From Acidobacteriota bacterium (GTDB taxonomy: Bacteria > Acidobacteriota > Thermoanaerobaculia > Multivoradales > JAHEKO01), in the NCBI GenBank assembly GCA_029263375.1, contig JAJCXP010000077.1:1-49815 (forward strand): a stretch of 49,815 nucleotides of DNA, read 5' to 3'. The notes beneath the pieces were generated by a model. That model did not search any database, was not told the origin of the DNA, and worked only from the letters and a program-made list of their open reading frames with translations. This document shows positions 32,267 to 41,204 of this stretch, piece after piece; positions within the stretch are counted from its first letter, which is position 1; the number at the start of each line of letters is the position of its first letter. The translations under genes were made by a program, and so were the position numbers.

Positions 32267-34066
32267 GTGACGATGCGACTCGACCGGCCTCACTCCTGGA
32301 CCGCCGTGCTCACAGGGCTCTTGCTGACCGCTACCGGCGCCCTGGCCGACAGCCGTACGGAGCTCGGGGGCAAGCTCTACTTCGATGCGTGTCCGCGGTT
32401 CGCGCCCGGCATGACCTTCGACTGCTACCGGGAGTTCGCCGAGGTCGAGCAGTTCCTGAGAGACGCGGCCGCCGGGCATCCCGATCTCGCGACGCTCGCA
32501 TCGATCGGCAAGAGCTACCAGGGGCGCGATATCTGGGTACTGACGATCACCGACCGGTCGACCGGCGCGCCGGAGGACAAGCCGGCGATCTGGGTCGACG
32601 GCGGCGTGGACGCCGACGAGGTGGTCTCGATCGAGGCCGCGCTCGGGGTGGTCCACCGGCTACTGACATCCGACGAGCCCGAGATTGCCGATCTCCTGCG
32701 CCGACGCACGTTCTACGTCGCTCCGGCGATCATTCCCGACACCTCCGAGCTACACATGCGGACGGTGGAGCGACCTCGCGACAGCACGCAGCGCCCGTGG
32801 GACGATGACGGCGACGGCCGGTTGGACGAAGACGGACCGGAGGATCTAGACGGCGACGGCCAGGCGTTGACCATGCGCCGCGAGAATTCAAACGGCGACT
32901 GGACCCCGAGTGAGGAGGACGCGCGTGTGCTGCGCCGACGGCGGCCGGGCGATGGCGGCCCGTTCTACGAGCAGTGGACCGAGGGCATCGACAACGACGA
33001 CGACGGCCTGTACCAGGAGGACCGCCTCGGCGGCATCGACCCGAACCGCAACTATCCCGGCAACTGGAGCGTCGACCAGCGCGGCTCGGGGCCGTTTGCC
33101 GGCTCCGAGACGGAGATCCGGGCGCTGATGGACTTCGCGGCGGCGCACCCGAACATCGCCGCCTCGCAGCACTTCCATTCGAGCGGCGGAGTCGTGCTGC
33201 GACCACCCTCGGTACCCGATTGGACCCTACCCGAGAGCGACCTCGAGCTCTACCTGCGTCTTGCCGAGCGCGGCCTCGAAGTGAGCGGCTACAACCTGGC
33301 GACGTCGGTCTACGACTGGAGCTGGCCGCGCGGGTCGGGCAACAAGAAGAGCGGTCAGATCTGGCGCGACAAGGAGGGCGACCTCCAGGGCGCGCCCAGC
33401 CGGCTCGACGGCTACGCCGCCTACGGTGGCTCGATCGACGCGCTCTACGGCATCCTCGGTGTGGTCGCCTTCGCCAACGAGATCTACCAGATGGGTGAGG
33501 ACGACGACGGCGACGGCCGCATCGAGGGCCACGAGGCGCTGCGCTGGGACGACGAGAAGCTCGGCGGCCAGGCGTTCAAGGAGTGGGAATCGTTCGACCA
33601 CCCGCAGCTCGGCGCGGTCGAGATCGGCGGCTGGCGCAAGTTCGGGTCGAACAACCCGCTGGCCGAGGATCTCGCCGAGGAGATACGACGCAACGTCGAG
33701 TTCGTGCTGATGCAGGCGCGCAACACGCCCGAGCTCGCCATCGACCAGACCGAGCTGACGGATCTAGGCGGCGGCGTGCATCGCGTCGAGACCCGGGTCT
33801 CCAACAACGGCTTCGCACCCACCGAGCTGGCGGTGCGGATCGCCAGCGGGCGCGCGGTACCGGTCCGGGTCGAGATCGGCGGCGAAGGGGTCGAGGTGCT
33901 CTCCTCGGACGCCGTCGTCGACCTCGGGAATCTGGACGGGCACAGTGAGAAGAGGGTCGAGTGGTTGGTTCGGGTCGACGGCGCCGCCAAGATCCGCTTG
34001 AGAGCCTGGCACCCCAAGGGGGGCGTCGCGACCCACGAGCTCGACCTCGCGCCCGCCTCGAGCTGA
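32267..34066 (+). CDS. M14 (zinc carboxypeptidase) family protein with altered first zinc ligand
   Basis: The GTG at 32267 has AGAGGAG 6 bases upstream and opens a signal peptide, giving 599 residues. The carboxypeptidase fold markers are there: IGKSYQGRDIWVLTIT, DPNRNYPGNW (substrate-binding Asn-Arg, near 260), SQHFHSSGG (second His ligand, near 302) and the catalytic-type Glu in VVAFANEIY (about 405). The first zinc motif HxxE, however, reads VDADE, with Asp at 115 where His is expected. Three Asp-rich calcium-binding-like loops (DDDGDGRLDEDGPEDLDGDG near 180, DNDDDG, DDDGDGRIEGHE) lie between. The C-terminus is a beta-sandwich. It may be a weakly active or non-peptidase variant. Confidence 0.88.
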   Translation: MTMRLDRPHSWTAVLTGLLLTATGALADSRTELGGKLYFDACPRFAPGMTFDCYREFAEVEQFLRDAAAGHPDLATLASIGKSYQGRDIWVLTITDRSTGAPEDKPAIWVDGGVDADEVVSIEAALGVVHRLLTSDEPEIADLLRRRTFYVAPAIIPDTSELHMRTVERPRDSTQRPWDDDGDGRLDEDGPEDLDGDGQALTMRRENSNGDWTPSEEDARVLRRRRPGDGGPFYEQWTEGIDNDDDGLYQEDRLGGIDPNRNYPGNWSVDQRGSGPFAGSETEIRALMDFAAAHPNIAASQHFHSSGGVVLRPPSVPDWTLPESDLELYLRLAERGLEVSGYNLATSVYDWSWPRGSGNKKSGQIWRDKEGDLQGAPSRLDGYAAYGGSIDALYGILGVVAFANEIYQMGEDDDGDGRIEGHEALRWDDEKLGGQAFKEWESFDHPQLGAVEIGGWRKFGSNNPLAEDLAEEIRRNVEFVLMQARNTPELAIDQTELTDLGGGVHRVETRVSNNGFAPTELAVRIASGRAVPVRVEIGGEGVEVLSSDAVVDLGNLDGHSEKRVEWLVRVDGAAKIRLRAWHPKGGVATHELDLAPASS

Positions 34067-34097
34067 GCCGGAGCGGGTCGGGCGTCGGGTCCTGCCC

Positions 34098-34106
34098 TGC
34101 TAGAAT
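34098..34106 (+). promoter_or_regulatory. Extended -10 promoter (TGC-TAGAAT)
   Basis: TGC directly before TAGAAT (34101-34106) makes an extended -10 element. It lies 28 bases before the GTG of the beta-helix gene, and the Shine-Dalgarno GAGGAGGCG lies between. No good -35 is visible, as is usual for this promoter class. Confidence 0.45.
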
Positions 34107-34133
34107 CCCGAGAATCCGAGGAGGCGAGCTTCT

Positions 34134-36527
34134 GTGAATTTCTTTGGCCGAGGCTTCGGGCGCCTGCGCTCGATGTTCTCAGCGATCCTGTTCCTGTCTA
34201 TTGCAGTCTCTCACCCGCTGACGCCGGCTCAGATCGTGGTCGAGGGCGGTTGCACGCTCGTCGACGCGATCTCTTCCGCCAACCAGGACGCCGCCATCGG
34301 CGGCTGTACCGCCGGATCGGCCGATGACGAGATCGTCCTGACGACCGACGTCGTGCTGACCGACACCGTCGACGGGGAGAACGGATTGCCGGCGATCACC
34401 AGCGGCATCACCCTGCGCGGCAACGGCTTCGAGGTCAGCCGAGATCCCCAGGCTCCGGAGTTCCGGATCCTGGCGGTGCCGCACTCCGGGTCCACTGGAG
34501 AGGTGGCGCTCGAGGACGTCACTCTCTCCGGCGGCTTTCTGCCGGCTGGCGACGGCGGAGCGATCTGGATGGACTCCCGCTCGGCTTTCCTGGTGCTGAC
34601 CAGCACCACGCTCTCCGGCAACCAGGCGCAGAGGGGCGGGGCCCTCTACATCGGACAGGGCGGCTACGGGTCCTATCGCCAAGTCGATGTCGTGGATTCA
34701 CGCATCACCTACAACCAGGCAAACGAGGGGGGCGGCATCTTCAAGGCCTACGGCGGATACCTCGATCTGGTCTCGTCGACCCTCTCCGGCAACACGGCCT
34801 CGGGGCGTGGCGGCGGCCTGAGCACCACCGGAGGCTGGTACCCCTTCGGTCAGCCCGGCTATTCCTACGTGACCGACTCGACGATCAGCGGCAACGCAGC
34901 GGACGATGGCGGCGGCATCAACGCATTTGGCGGCCTCCGCCTGACCAACAGTACGGTTTCGGAAAACTATGCTTCGACCGTCGGTGGCGGCCTGGCGACT
35001 CTTACCGGCAACTACGAGCCGAACCGGATCATCTTCAGCACGATCACCGGCAACAGTACCGGGAGCGGACTGGGCGGGGGGCTGTACAACACCACCTCCG
35101 GCTTCGTCGCGGACGAGCTGTTCGTCGAGAGCTCGATCATCGCCGGCAACGCCGACACCAACTGCGTCCTCGACAGTCGCGACATCGACGGCAGCGGCGC
35201 CAACTTCGACGACGACGGCACCTGCGGTGAGGACTGGAACCTGATGACCGGGCTCGATCCCAGCCTTCAGGACAACGGTGGCCCGACTCAGACACACGCG
35301 CTGCTGGACGGCAGCAGCGCCGTCGACGCCGCCGGGCCGTGCGGCGTGGCAACCGATCAGCGCGGCTTCCTGCGCAACGACGGCTCGTGCGACAGCGGCG
35401 CCTTCGAGCAGGGCGCGGGCGTGCTCGCCGCGCAAGGCGTCTGTCCTGGCCCGACCACGGTCTCGGCGAACGGCGCCACTGCCGACACGCGCATGCTGAT
35501 CTACCAGGGCGTCGATCGCGGCGACTCGCAGGTTCCCTCCGGGGTCTGCGCGGGCACCGATTTCGACATCACCGGCCCGCATATCGTCGGGTTCTTCCCA
35601 ACCGACGCCGACGGCCAGGGCTCCGTGGTCCTCGACTTCACCGAGGCCGACTGTAGCGATTTCCTTCAAGGCGTCACCGAAATCGACTGCACCCCGACCA
35701 ACGTCGTTCAGATCGACGACGACTGCAACTTCCTCGACACCAGCCACACCGGCGACGGCTCCGACCCTCAGGTCGCCCCGGCCAGTTCCCCCGGCTGCCT
35801 CCCCGACCGCTATGTGGAGGGAGAGCTCATCTCGCTGACCGCCTTCCCCGACCCGGCTTGGGGGGTAGCGGGCTGGAACGGAACCGACAACGACTCCAGC
35901 ACCGATGAGGTCAACAGCCTCACGATGCCGGCCGAGGATCACGTCGTCTCGGTGGACTACGTGAAGATCTGCAAGCCTCTGACGGTCTCGAAGACAGGTA
36001 CCGGCGCGAACCCCCAGACCACGCCCTTGAACTCGCCCGGCTGCCCCACTAGCCAGTACATTCCCGGCGAGCTCATCCGGTTCTCGGGCGCCATCCCCTT
36101 CGAGGGCTGGGTGGTCGGCGGCTGGACCGGCACCGACGACGACAGCTCCACCGCCTCGAGCAACACGTTGACCATGCCCGACGTGGAGTCCCACATTGTG
36201 ACCGTCGACTACCGGCCGAATCCGGATCCGATCGTCTCTCTGAGCGGCACCTGCCCGGGCCAGGTCGACGTGACGGTCACGAATGCGACGCCCAGCCAGA
36301 GGGGACTTCTGTACGCGGGCAGCGCCGGCGGCACCACCCAGATCCCGGGCGGCGCCTGCGCCGGCACCGAGCTCGACCTGTCGCCCGCCCGTCGTTGGAA
36401 GACGTTCACCGCCGACGGCGCCGGACAGGCGTTCGTCAGCTTCACCGCCTCGGCAGCCTGGTGCAGCCGGTCGGTACAGGCGGTCGACTTTGTCTGCTCG
36501 ACCAGCAACGTGGCCGACATGCCGTGA
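34134..36527 (+). CDS. Beta-helix surface protein with choice-of-anchor Q and InlB-like repeats
   Basis: A 797-residue exported protein starting at GTG. Residues about 45-400 are a right-handed beta-helix (repeating SSTLSGNTASGRGGGLS, DSTISGNAADDGGGINAFGG, FSTITGNSTGSGLGGGLYN), ending in a choice-of-anchor Q segment (ALLDGSSAVDAAGPCGVATDQRG). The rest has the order A-B-B-A: an A module (CPGPTTVSANGATADTRMLIYQG), two InlB-type B modules each ending in a W-x-GTD-DSS-type block and VVSVDY/IVTVDY, then a second A module (CPGQVDVTVTNATPSQRGLLYAG). Cysteines recur at matching places. It is probably a secreted or cell-surface adhesin or polysaccharide-binding protein. Confidence 0.88.
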   Translation: MNFFGRGFGRLRSMFSAILFLSIAVSHPLTPAQIVVEGGCTLVDAISSANQDAAIGGCTAGSADDEIVLTTDVVLTDTVDGENGLPAITSGITLRGNGFEVSRDPQAPEFRILAVPHSGSTGEVALEDVTLSGGFLPAGDGGAIWMDSRSAFLVLTSTTLSGNQAQRGGALYIGQGGYGSYRQVDVVDSRITYNQANEGGGIFKAYGGYLDLVSSTLSGNTASGRGGGLSTTGGWYPFGQPGYSYVTDSTISGNAADDGGGINAFGGLRLTNSTVSENYASTVGGGLATLTGNYEPNRIIFSTITGNSTGSGLGGGLYNTTSGFVADELFVESSIIAGNADTNCVLDSRDIDGSGANFDDDGTCGEDWNLMTGLDPSLQDNGGPTQTHALLDGSSAVDAAGPCGVATDQRGFLRNDGSCDSGAFEQGAGVLAAQGVCPGPTTVSANGATADTRMLIYQGVDRGDSQVPSGVCAGTDFDITGPHIVGFFPTDADGQGSVVLDFTEADCSDFLQGVTEIDCTPTNVVQIDDDCNFLDTSHTGDGSDPQVAPASSPGCLPDRYVEGELISLTAFPDPAWGVAGWNGTDNDSSTDEVNSLTMPAEDHVVSVDYVKICKPLTVSKTGTGANPQTTPLNSPGCPTSQYIPGELIRFSGAIPFEGWVVGGWTGTDDDSSTASSNTLTMPDVESHIVTVDYRPNPDPIVSLSGTCPGQVDVTVTNATPSQRGLLYAGSAGGTTQIPGGACAGTELDLSPARRWKTFTADGAGQAFVSFTASAAWCSRSVQAVDFVCSTSNVADMP

Positions 36528-36677
36528 GATCACGAGCAAAGGTCACGGGCGCCACAATAGCCTGATCACAACCGGCAATCGGCCACTTGGCGTGGCAGCA
36601 TCGAAGCGCGGCTCCGAGCTCTGTTCGAAAGCCTCACCTGCGAGCGTTGATGTAACGCTGAACCAAGGGAGAAATCG

Positions 36678-38015
36678 ATGGAATCCTTCATGAAAATCCG
36701 CTTGTTCGTGGCCGTCGCACTTGGGCTGCTCACACTTCCCGCCTTCGCCGGCCGGTTTGAGTACGCACCCGAAGAGTTCCAGGCCCGGCGCGCGAGGCTC
36801 TGCGAAGAAATCACCGAGAAGGCCACGGTGATGCTCTTCGCCCGCACCAGTGCTCTCGCCGGCCTGCGCTTCCGCCAGGACCACGATTTCTACTATCTGA
36901 CCGGCAACGAGAACACCAACGCGGTCGCGGTGATCGACGCCGAGAGCTGCCAGGCCTGGCTCTTCCTGCCCACGCAGACCGCCCGCGAGGCGAGTCGCGA
37001 CGGCTGGAACTGGCTCTACCAGGAGGGCGCTGCCGAGCGCTGGGGCCTGGTTGAGGTCAAGGCCCTGCACTATCTCGAGGAGTTCCTGGCCCGGCGGCGC
37101 ACCAGCGGTCGTCACCCGCTCTACGTACGCATGTCGGAGCGCGACGAGATTGACAACTCGCGCGGCGACGCTGCGCTCTACTTCGCGCGCCGGCTGGCCA
37201 ACCCGTGGGGAGGCCAGCCGACCGAGGACGCCTGGCGGATCGAACAGCTGCGACTGCGCTATCCGTACTACGAGCTCCACGACGTGAGCCCGCTGATCGA
37301 CGCCCAGCGCATGATCAAGACCCCGCGCGAGATCGAAGTGCTGCGCTACAACGGCCGAATCAGCGCCGAGGCGATCCAGAAGTCGATCGAGCTCACCGCA
37401 CCCGGGCGCTTCGAGTATGAGCTCGAAGCGGTCGCCTCGCACCACATGTTCTCGAACGGCGCCGAGCACGCCGCCTATCCGGCGATCGTCGGCTCGGGCC
37501 CGAACGTCAACGTGTGGCACTACAACTCGAACGGCAAGGAGCTCCGCGACGGCGAGCTGATCGTCATGGACTACGGGGCCTCGTTCGCCTACCAGACGAT
37601 GGACATCACCCGCACCTGGCCGGTCTCCGGCAAGTTCACCGAACTTCAGGAGCGTGCCTACCGTGCGACGCTCGAAGCACAGAAGGCGATCATCACCGCG
37701 ATGGTGCCCGGCGCCACCCGGCAGGAGACCCGCGACATCAACCGGCGGATCTTCGACAAGTGGGGCTTCGAGGACCAGGCCGCCTACGGCGCCGGCCATT
37801 TCGTCGGCATGGCGGTCCACGACGTCGGCGACTACTCGCTGCCCTTCCAGGTCGGAATGGTGATCGCCGTCGAGCCGATCATCGAGATCGTCGAGGACGA
37901 TCTGCACGTGCGGATCGAGGACACGGTGCTGATCACCGCGGACGGTCCGGAGATCCTGAGCTCGGCGGTGCCCAAGGAGCTCGACGAGGTGCTGGCGTTG
38001 ATGAGTCCGCGCTAA
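36678..38015 (+). CDS. Exported M24 family Xaa-Pro aminopeptidase
   Basis: A 445-residue protein with a signal peptide (LFVAVALGLLTLPAFAG) and a good AAGGGAG Shine-Dalgarno. Residues about 27-200 are the aminopeptidase P N-terminal domain (FRQDHDFYYLTGNENTNAV). The pita-bread domain has all five metal ligands: Asp 298 (VMDYG), Asp 309 (TMDITRTWP), His 374 (GAGHFVG), Glu 399 (AVEP) and Glu 414 (RIED). It should remove N-terminal residues preceding proline in the periplasm, which fits the other exported peptidases in this window. Confidence 0.95.
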   Translation: MESFMKIRLFVAVALGLLTLPAFAGRFEYAPEEFQARRARLCEEITEKATVMLFARTSALAGLRFRQDHDFYYLTGNENTNAVAVIDAESCQAWLFLPTQTAREASRDGWNWLYQEGAAERWGLVEVKALHYLEEFLARRRTSGRHPLYVRMSERDEIDNSRGDAALYFARRLANPWGGQPTEDAWRIEQLRLRYPYYELHDVSPLIDAQRMIKTPREIEVLRYNGRISAEAIQKSIELTAPGRFEYELEAVASHHMFSNGAEHAAYPAIVGSGPNVNVWHYNSNGKELRDGELIVMDYGASFAYQTMDITRTWPVSGKFTELQERAYRATLEAQKAIITAMVPGATRQETRDINRRIFDKWGFEDQAAYGAGHFVGMAVHDVGDYSLPFQVGMVIAVEPIIEIVEDDLHVRIEDTVLITADGPEILSSAVPKELDEVLALMSPR

Positions 38016-38173
38016 CTGTCGATTGCCCCACTGGGCTGCGTGCTAGGCGCGAACCATCGCCACCTTCGACAGGCGTCAGAGGGAGGCTGCTTCGGCGCTG
38101 AGCATGGCGCTTCTCCCCTGAGCTGGCCCTTCGTCTTGCCAACCTAGCCGGACCCATCACGTATCAAGACGAC

Positions 38174-39784
38174 ATGACTGGACGACTCCTGCTGATCTGC
38201 GCCCTCGTGCTCGCCGGCTCTTCGGTCGCAGCGGCCGAACGCGATGCGACTTCGGTCGACGAAATCGTTGCGCGCCATATCGAAGCCCGCGGCGGCGCCG
38301 AGAAGCTGCGCGCCCTGGAGACCGTGGTCTACAGCAACGGTCTCTACTCGGAAGCCGACTACACGGGCTCGGGCAACGCCTTCATGGCGTTCAAGCGCCC
38401 CTACCACCGCGTGGTCGGCAACCCCGTGGCGCCCGGTGGCTACATGGAAGGCTGGGACGAGTCCGCTTGGGAGTGGCTGGCCGACCCGGGAATCGTCGTC
38501 CGCACCGTGGGCGCCGCCTCGGCGGCCAGCCGACACGGCGCCCACCTCGCCGGCCCGTTCCTGGACTATCGCGCCAAGGGAACGAGGATCGAGCTCGGCG
38601 ATCCAGAGGAGATCGACGGCCGCCCGGCCTATCACCTGATCGTGACTCTCCGCGACGGCTTTCAGAAGGAGTACTTCATCGACCAGGAGTCCTTCCTGGT
38701 GACGGCTGAGCGGATGACCGCGCCTTTTCACGCCTTCGGTGACCCGGTCACCAGCGAGACCCGGGTCGGCGACTACCGCGAAGCAGCGAGCGTGCTCTTT
38801 CCCCACTCGTTCGTCGAGACCGTGATCGCCACCGGCGAGCCGCTGACGCAGATGCAGTGGGGCAAGGTCGAGGCGAATCGAGAGCTGCCGACCTCCTGGT
38901 TCTCGCCGCCGGTGTTCGAGCGCACGTCGCTGCAGGCGTTCCTGGAAGCGCTCTACGGCGAGCGCGCCGACAGGAGCGCGGTGATGTGGAGCTACACCGA
39001 TTTTCGCCGCGCCCGCCCCGAGATCGACACCCGCGAGGGGATCGAGACCATCGGCTATCAGATGCTCAAGATGGGTGACTTCGATGCGGCGATCGCGCTG
39101 CTCGAGGCCAATGCCCGCGACTACCCGGACTCGTCGACGTCGGCGTTCGGCCTCGGTCGCGCCTACGAGACCGCCGACCAGCGTGCCCGCGCCCGACGGC
39201 AGTATGAGCGCGCGCTCGAGCTGGATCCGGGGAACGGTCGGGCCGAGCGGGCGCTCGCGAGCCTGGTGGCGGATCTAGGGCAGCCCGGGAACCCGCTCTC
39301 CTTCCTGGAGCCGTTCATCGGCAGTTGGAAGATGGACCCCGAGAGCGACTTCGTGAAGAGCGACCCCAGCCGCGCCGACTTCGTGGCCTTCCGATTCGAG
39401 TGGGCGGACCCCCAGCGCAAGATTCTGCGCTTCTACGAGGGGATTCCGGACGGCGACCTCGACACTCGCATCCTCGAGAAGCTGGTCACCTTCAATCCAC
39501 GTACGGAGGAAGTGGTCGCCCTGGGCTACCAGCTGCACAACGATTTCCTCTACGAGTCCACCTTCCAGCCGCAGAGCGACGGCTTCATCCGCGACTACAA
39601 GGTGACTTACCCTCCCGAGCAGCAGTTCCGCAATGAACAGGACCGGGAGCGGGGCTGGATTCACTACCGCGACCGCTGCACGCTCGAGAGCCCCGACCGT
39701 CTGCACTGCGTGACCGAGCAGATGCGCGACGAAGAGTGGCAGCCGTGGGGCGATCCCGACGGCTACGCCGTCGTGCGTAGGTAG
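38174..39784 (+). CDS. Exported LolA-like/TPR protein with C-terminal lipocalin-like domain
   Basis: A 536-residue protein with a signal peptide (LLLICALVLAGSSVAAA). Residues about 25-240 resemble LolA-like periplasmic proteins (VDEIVARHIEARGGAEKLRALETV). Residues about 295-370 hold two TPR-type units (MGDFDAAIALLEANARDYPDSS, then ADQRARARRQYERALELDPGN). Residues about 375-536 look like a small lipocalin-type barrel (FLEPFIGSWKMDPES, then DRCTLESPDRLHCVTEQM). I do not know its ligand. No Shine-Dalgarno is visible before the ATG. It converges on the alcohol dehydrogenase gene 7 bases away. Confidence 0.75.
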   Translation: MTGRLLLICALVLAGSSVAAAERDATSVDEIVARHIEARGGAEKLRALETVVYSNGLYSEADYTGSGNAFMAFKRPYHRVVGNPVAPGGYMEGWDESAWEWLADPGIVVRTVGAASAASRHGAHLAGPFLDYRAKGTRIELGDPEEIDGRPAYHLIVTLRDGFQKEYFIDQESFLVTAERMTAPFHAFGDPVTSETRVGDYREAASVLFPHSFVETVIATGEPLTQMQWGKVEANRELPTSWFSPPVFERTSLQAFLEALYGERADRSAVMWSYTDFRRARPEIDTREGIETIGYQMLKMGDFDAAIALLEANARDYPDSSTSAFGLGRAYETADQRARARRQYERALELDPGNGRAERALASLVADLGQPGNPLSFLEPFIGSWKMDPESDFVKSDPSRADFVAFRFEWADPQRKILRFYEGIPDGDLDTRILEKLVTFNPRTEEVVALGYQLHNDFLYESTFQPQSDGFIRDYKVTYPPEQQFRNEQDRERGWIHYRDRCTLESPDRLHCVTEQMRDEEWQPWGDPDGYAVVRR

Positions 39785-39791
39785 CCCCGAT

Positions 39792-40835
39792 CTAGCCGGC
39801 AAGGACGACTTTGGTGCACCCGTCGAGCTTCTGATCGAAGATCTCGTACGCCCGTACGCCCTCAGACAGCGGCATGCGGTGCGAGATGATCTTTCCGAAG
39901 TCGTAGCGCCCACTGGCGATCAGATCGAGCATCCGCTCGAGCCGCGGCCGCACCGGACAGCGACCGGCGCGATACGTCAGATTCTTGTCGTAGGCCTCGA
40001 CCGGTGAGAACGCGAAGTGCTCCTCGGTGTGAACTCCGACGGCCGCGATCGTGCCGCCGGGGCGCACCAGGTCGAGCGCCAGGCGCGAGGCCTGCGGCGA
40101 GCCCACCGCCTCGAGCACCACGTCGACGCCCCTGCCTTCGGTCGCATCGATCAGCGTCGCAACCGGCTCGTCGGACAGATTCACCGGAACCGCTCCGAAC
40201 TCGCGCGCCAGCTCCAGCCGCTCGGCGACTCCGTCGATCGCGTAGATCACGTCGGCACCGAGCTCGCGAGCGCCGACGATCGCCATGATTCCGACCGGGC
40301 CGCAGCCGAGCACCGCTACGACGCTGCCCGATTCCACCCCGCCCGACTCCGCACAGTAGAACCCGGTGGCCAGGACGTCGCCGGCAAGCAGCGCCGATTC
40401 GGCGTCGAGCCCGTCGGGGACCCGGCCGAGCGTCGAGGCCGCTAGCGGCACCCGCACCAGCTCGGCCTGCGCTCCGTGCAGCCCCACTCCGCCCTCGACC
40501 CAGCCGAACAGCGCGCCTTGAGTGCACCGGGCCGTGAGCTCTCGGCGACAGTAGAAGCACTCGCCGCAGCTGGTGGTGAACGGACTCACCACCAGGCTCC
40601 CGATCTCGAGCGCTGATGCGGCCGATCCCCGCTCGACCACCTTGCCCACGAACTCGTGGCCCATCACGGTGCCCACGTCGAGGCCGGTCTCGTGGCCCCG
40701 GTAGACGTGCAGGTCGGAGCCACACACGGCGGCCACTGCGACCCGGACGACCACGTCGCCCGGCTCCCGGACAACCGGATCTGCAACCTCGCCATACTTG
40801 AGAACGTAGGGTTCTTGAAAGGTGACCGCCTTCAT
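39792..40835 (-). CDS. Zinc-dependent alcohol dehydrogenase (MDR family)
   Basis: A 347-residue protein of the threonine/alcohol dehydrogenase type. The catalytic zinc site is CGSDLHVYRGH then GHEFVGKV. The structural zinc is held by four cysteines in CGECFYCRRELTARC. The Rossmann dinucleotide motif is VLGCGPVGIMAI, with an Asp (YAIDG) at the end of the second strand that favours NAD over NADP. It oxidises an alcohol or reduces an aldehyde. It is divergent from the small gene at 40858 with only 22 bases between starts. Confidence 0.93.
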   Translation of the reverse strand: MKAVTFQEPYVLKYGEVADPVVREPGDVVVRVAVAAVCGSDLHVYRGHETGLDVGTVMGHEFVGKVVERGSAASALEIGSLVVSPFTTSCGECFYCRRELTARCTQGALFGWVEGGVGLHGAQAELVRVPLAASTLGRVPDGLDAESALLAGDVLATGFYCAESGGVESGSVVAVLGCGPVGIMAIVGARELGADVIYAIDGVAERLELAREFGAVPVNLSDEPVATLIDATEGRGVDVVLEAVGSPQASRLALDLVRPGGTIAAVGVHTEEHFAFSPVEAYDKNLTYRAGRCPVRPRLERMLDLIASGRYDFGKIISHRMPLSEGVRAYEIFDQKLDGCTKVVLAG

Positions 40836-40857
40836 CGACTCAGGTTAACGTACCGCC

Positions 40858-41094
40858 ATGCCAGCCGACGAGGGCAGAAGTACCCCTCCGGGCGGACCCG
40901 GCGAAGGTCCTGGAAGTCCTGCCGGTGCGGGCCGCTTCGACGAATTCGTGCGCCGGGAATCCGAGCTGATGGAGCAGATCGCCGAGGACCGGAAACGCAG
41001 GATCTCGGCGCTCGCCCGCAATCTGGTCGTCGAGACCATCGACCACGTTCAGGGCCTGATCGAAGCGCGGCCGGATAGGAATCGAGACTCATAG
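40858..41094 (+). CDS. Small hydrophilic protein of unknown function
   Basis: A 78-residue protein: a Gly/Pro-rich start (STPPGGPGEGPGSPAGAG) followed by one long amphipathic helix (FDEFVRRESELMEQIAEDRKRRISALARNLVVETIDHVQGLIEA). It has no signal or membrane segment. The Shine-Dalgarno is poor, and the frame could be chance, but its codon use looks coding. It does not match a family I know. Confidence 0.5.
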   Translation: MPADEGRSTPPGGPGEGPGSPAGAGRFDEFVRRESELMEQIAEDRKRRISALARNLVVETIDHVQGLIEARPDRNRDS

Positions 41095-41105
41095 CGTCAG
41101 AACAA

Positions 41106-41171
41106 GGTGTTGGCGGCCAATCAGATAGGATTGGCGTCCTGCGCCGCGGTGAGCGCCATCCCGCCAACACC
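41106..41171. repeat. Branched inverted-repeat structure ahead of the PQQ-like operon
   Basis: Outer arms GGTGTTGGCGG (41106-41116) and CCGCCAACACC (41161-41171) pair perfectly over 11 bp. Inside are a second perfect hairpin, CCAATC (41117-41122) with GATTGG (41129-41134) around AGATAG, and a weaker GCGC/GCGC pair (41141-41144, 41153-41156). Together they could fold as a three-way junction in RNA. It ends 33 bases before the GTG of the operon's first gene. No T-run follows, so it is not a standard terminator. Confidence 0.55.
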
Positions 41172-41204
41172 ACTAGCGATTGATAGTAGATAAGGAGAAT
41201 CGGC

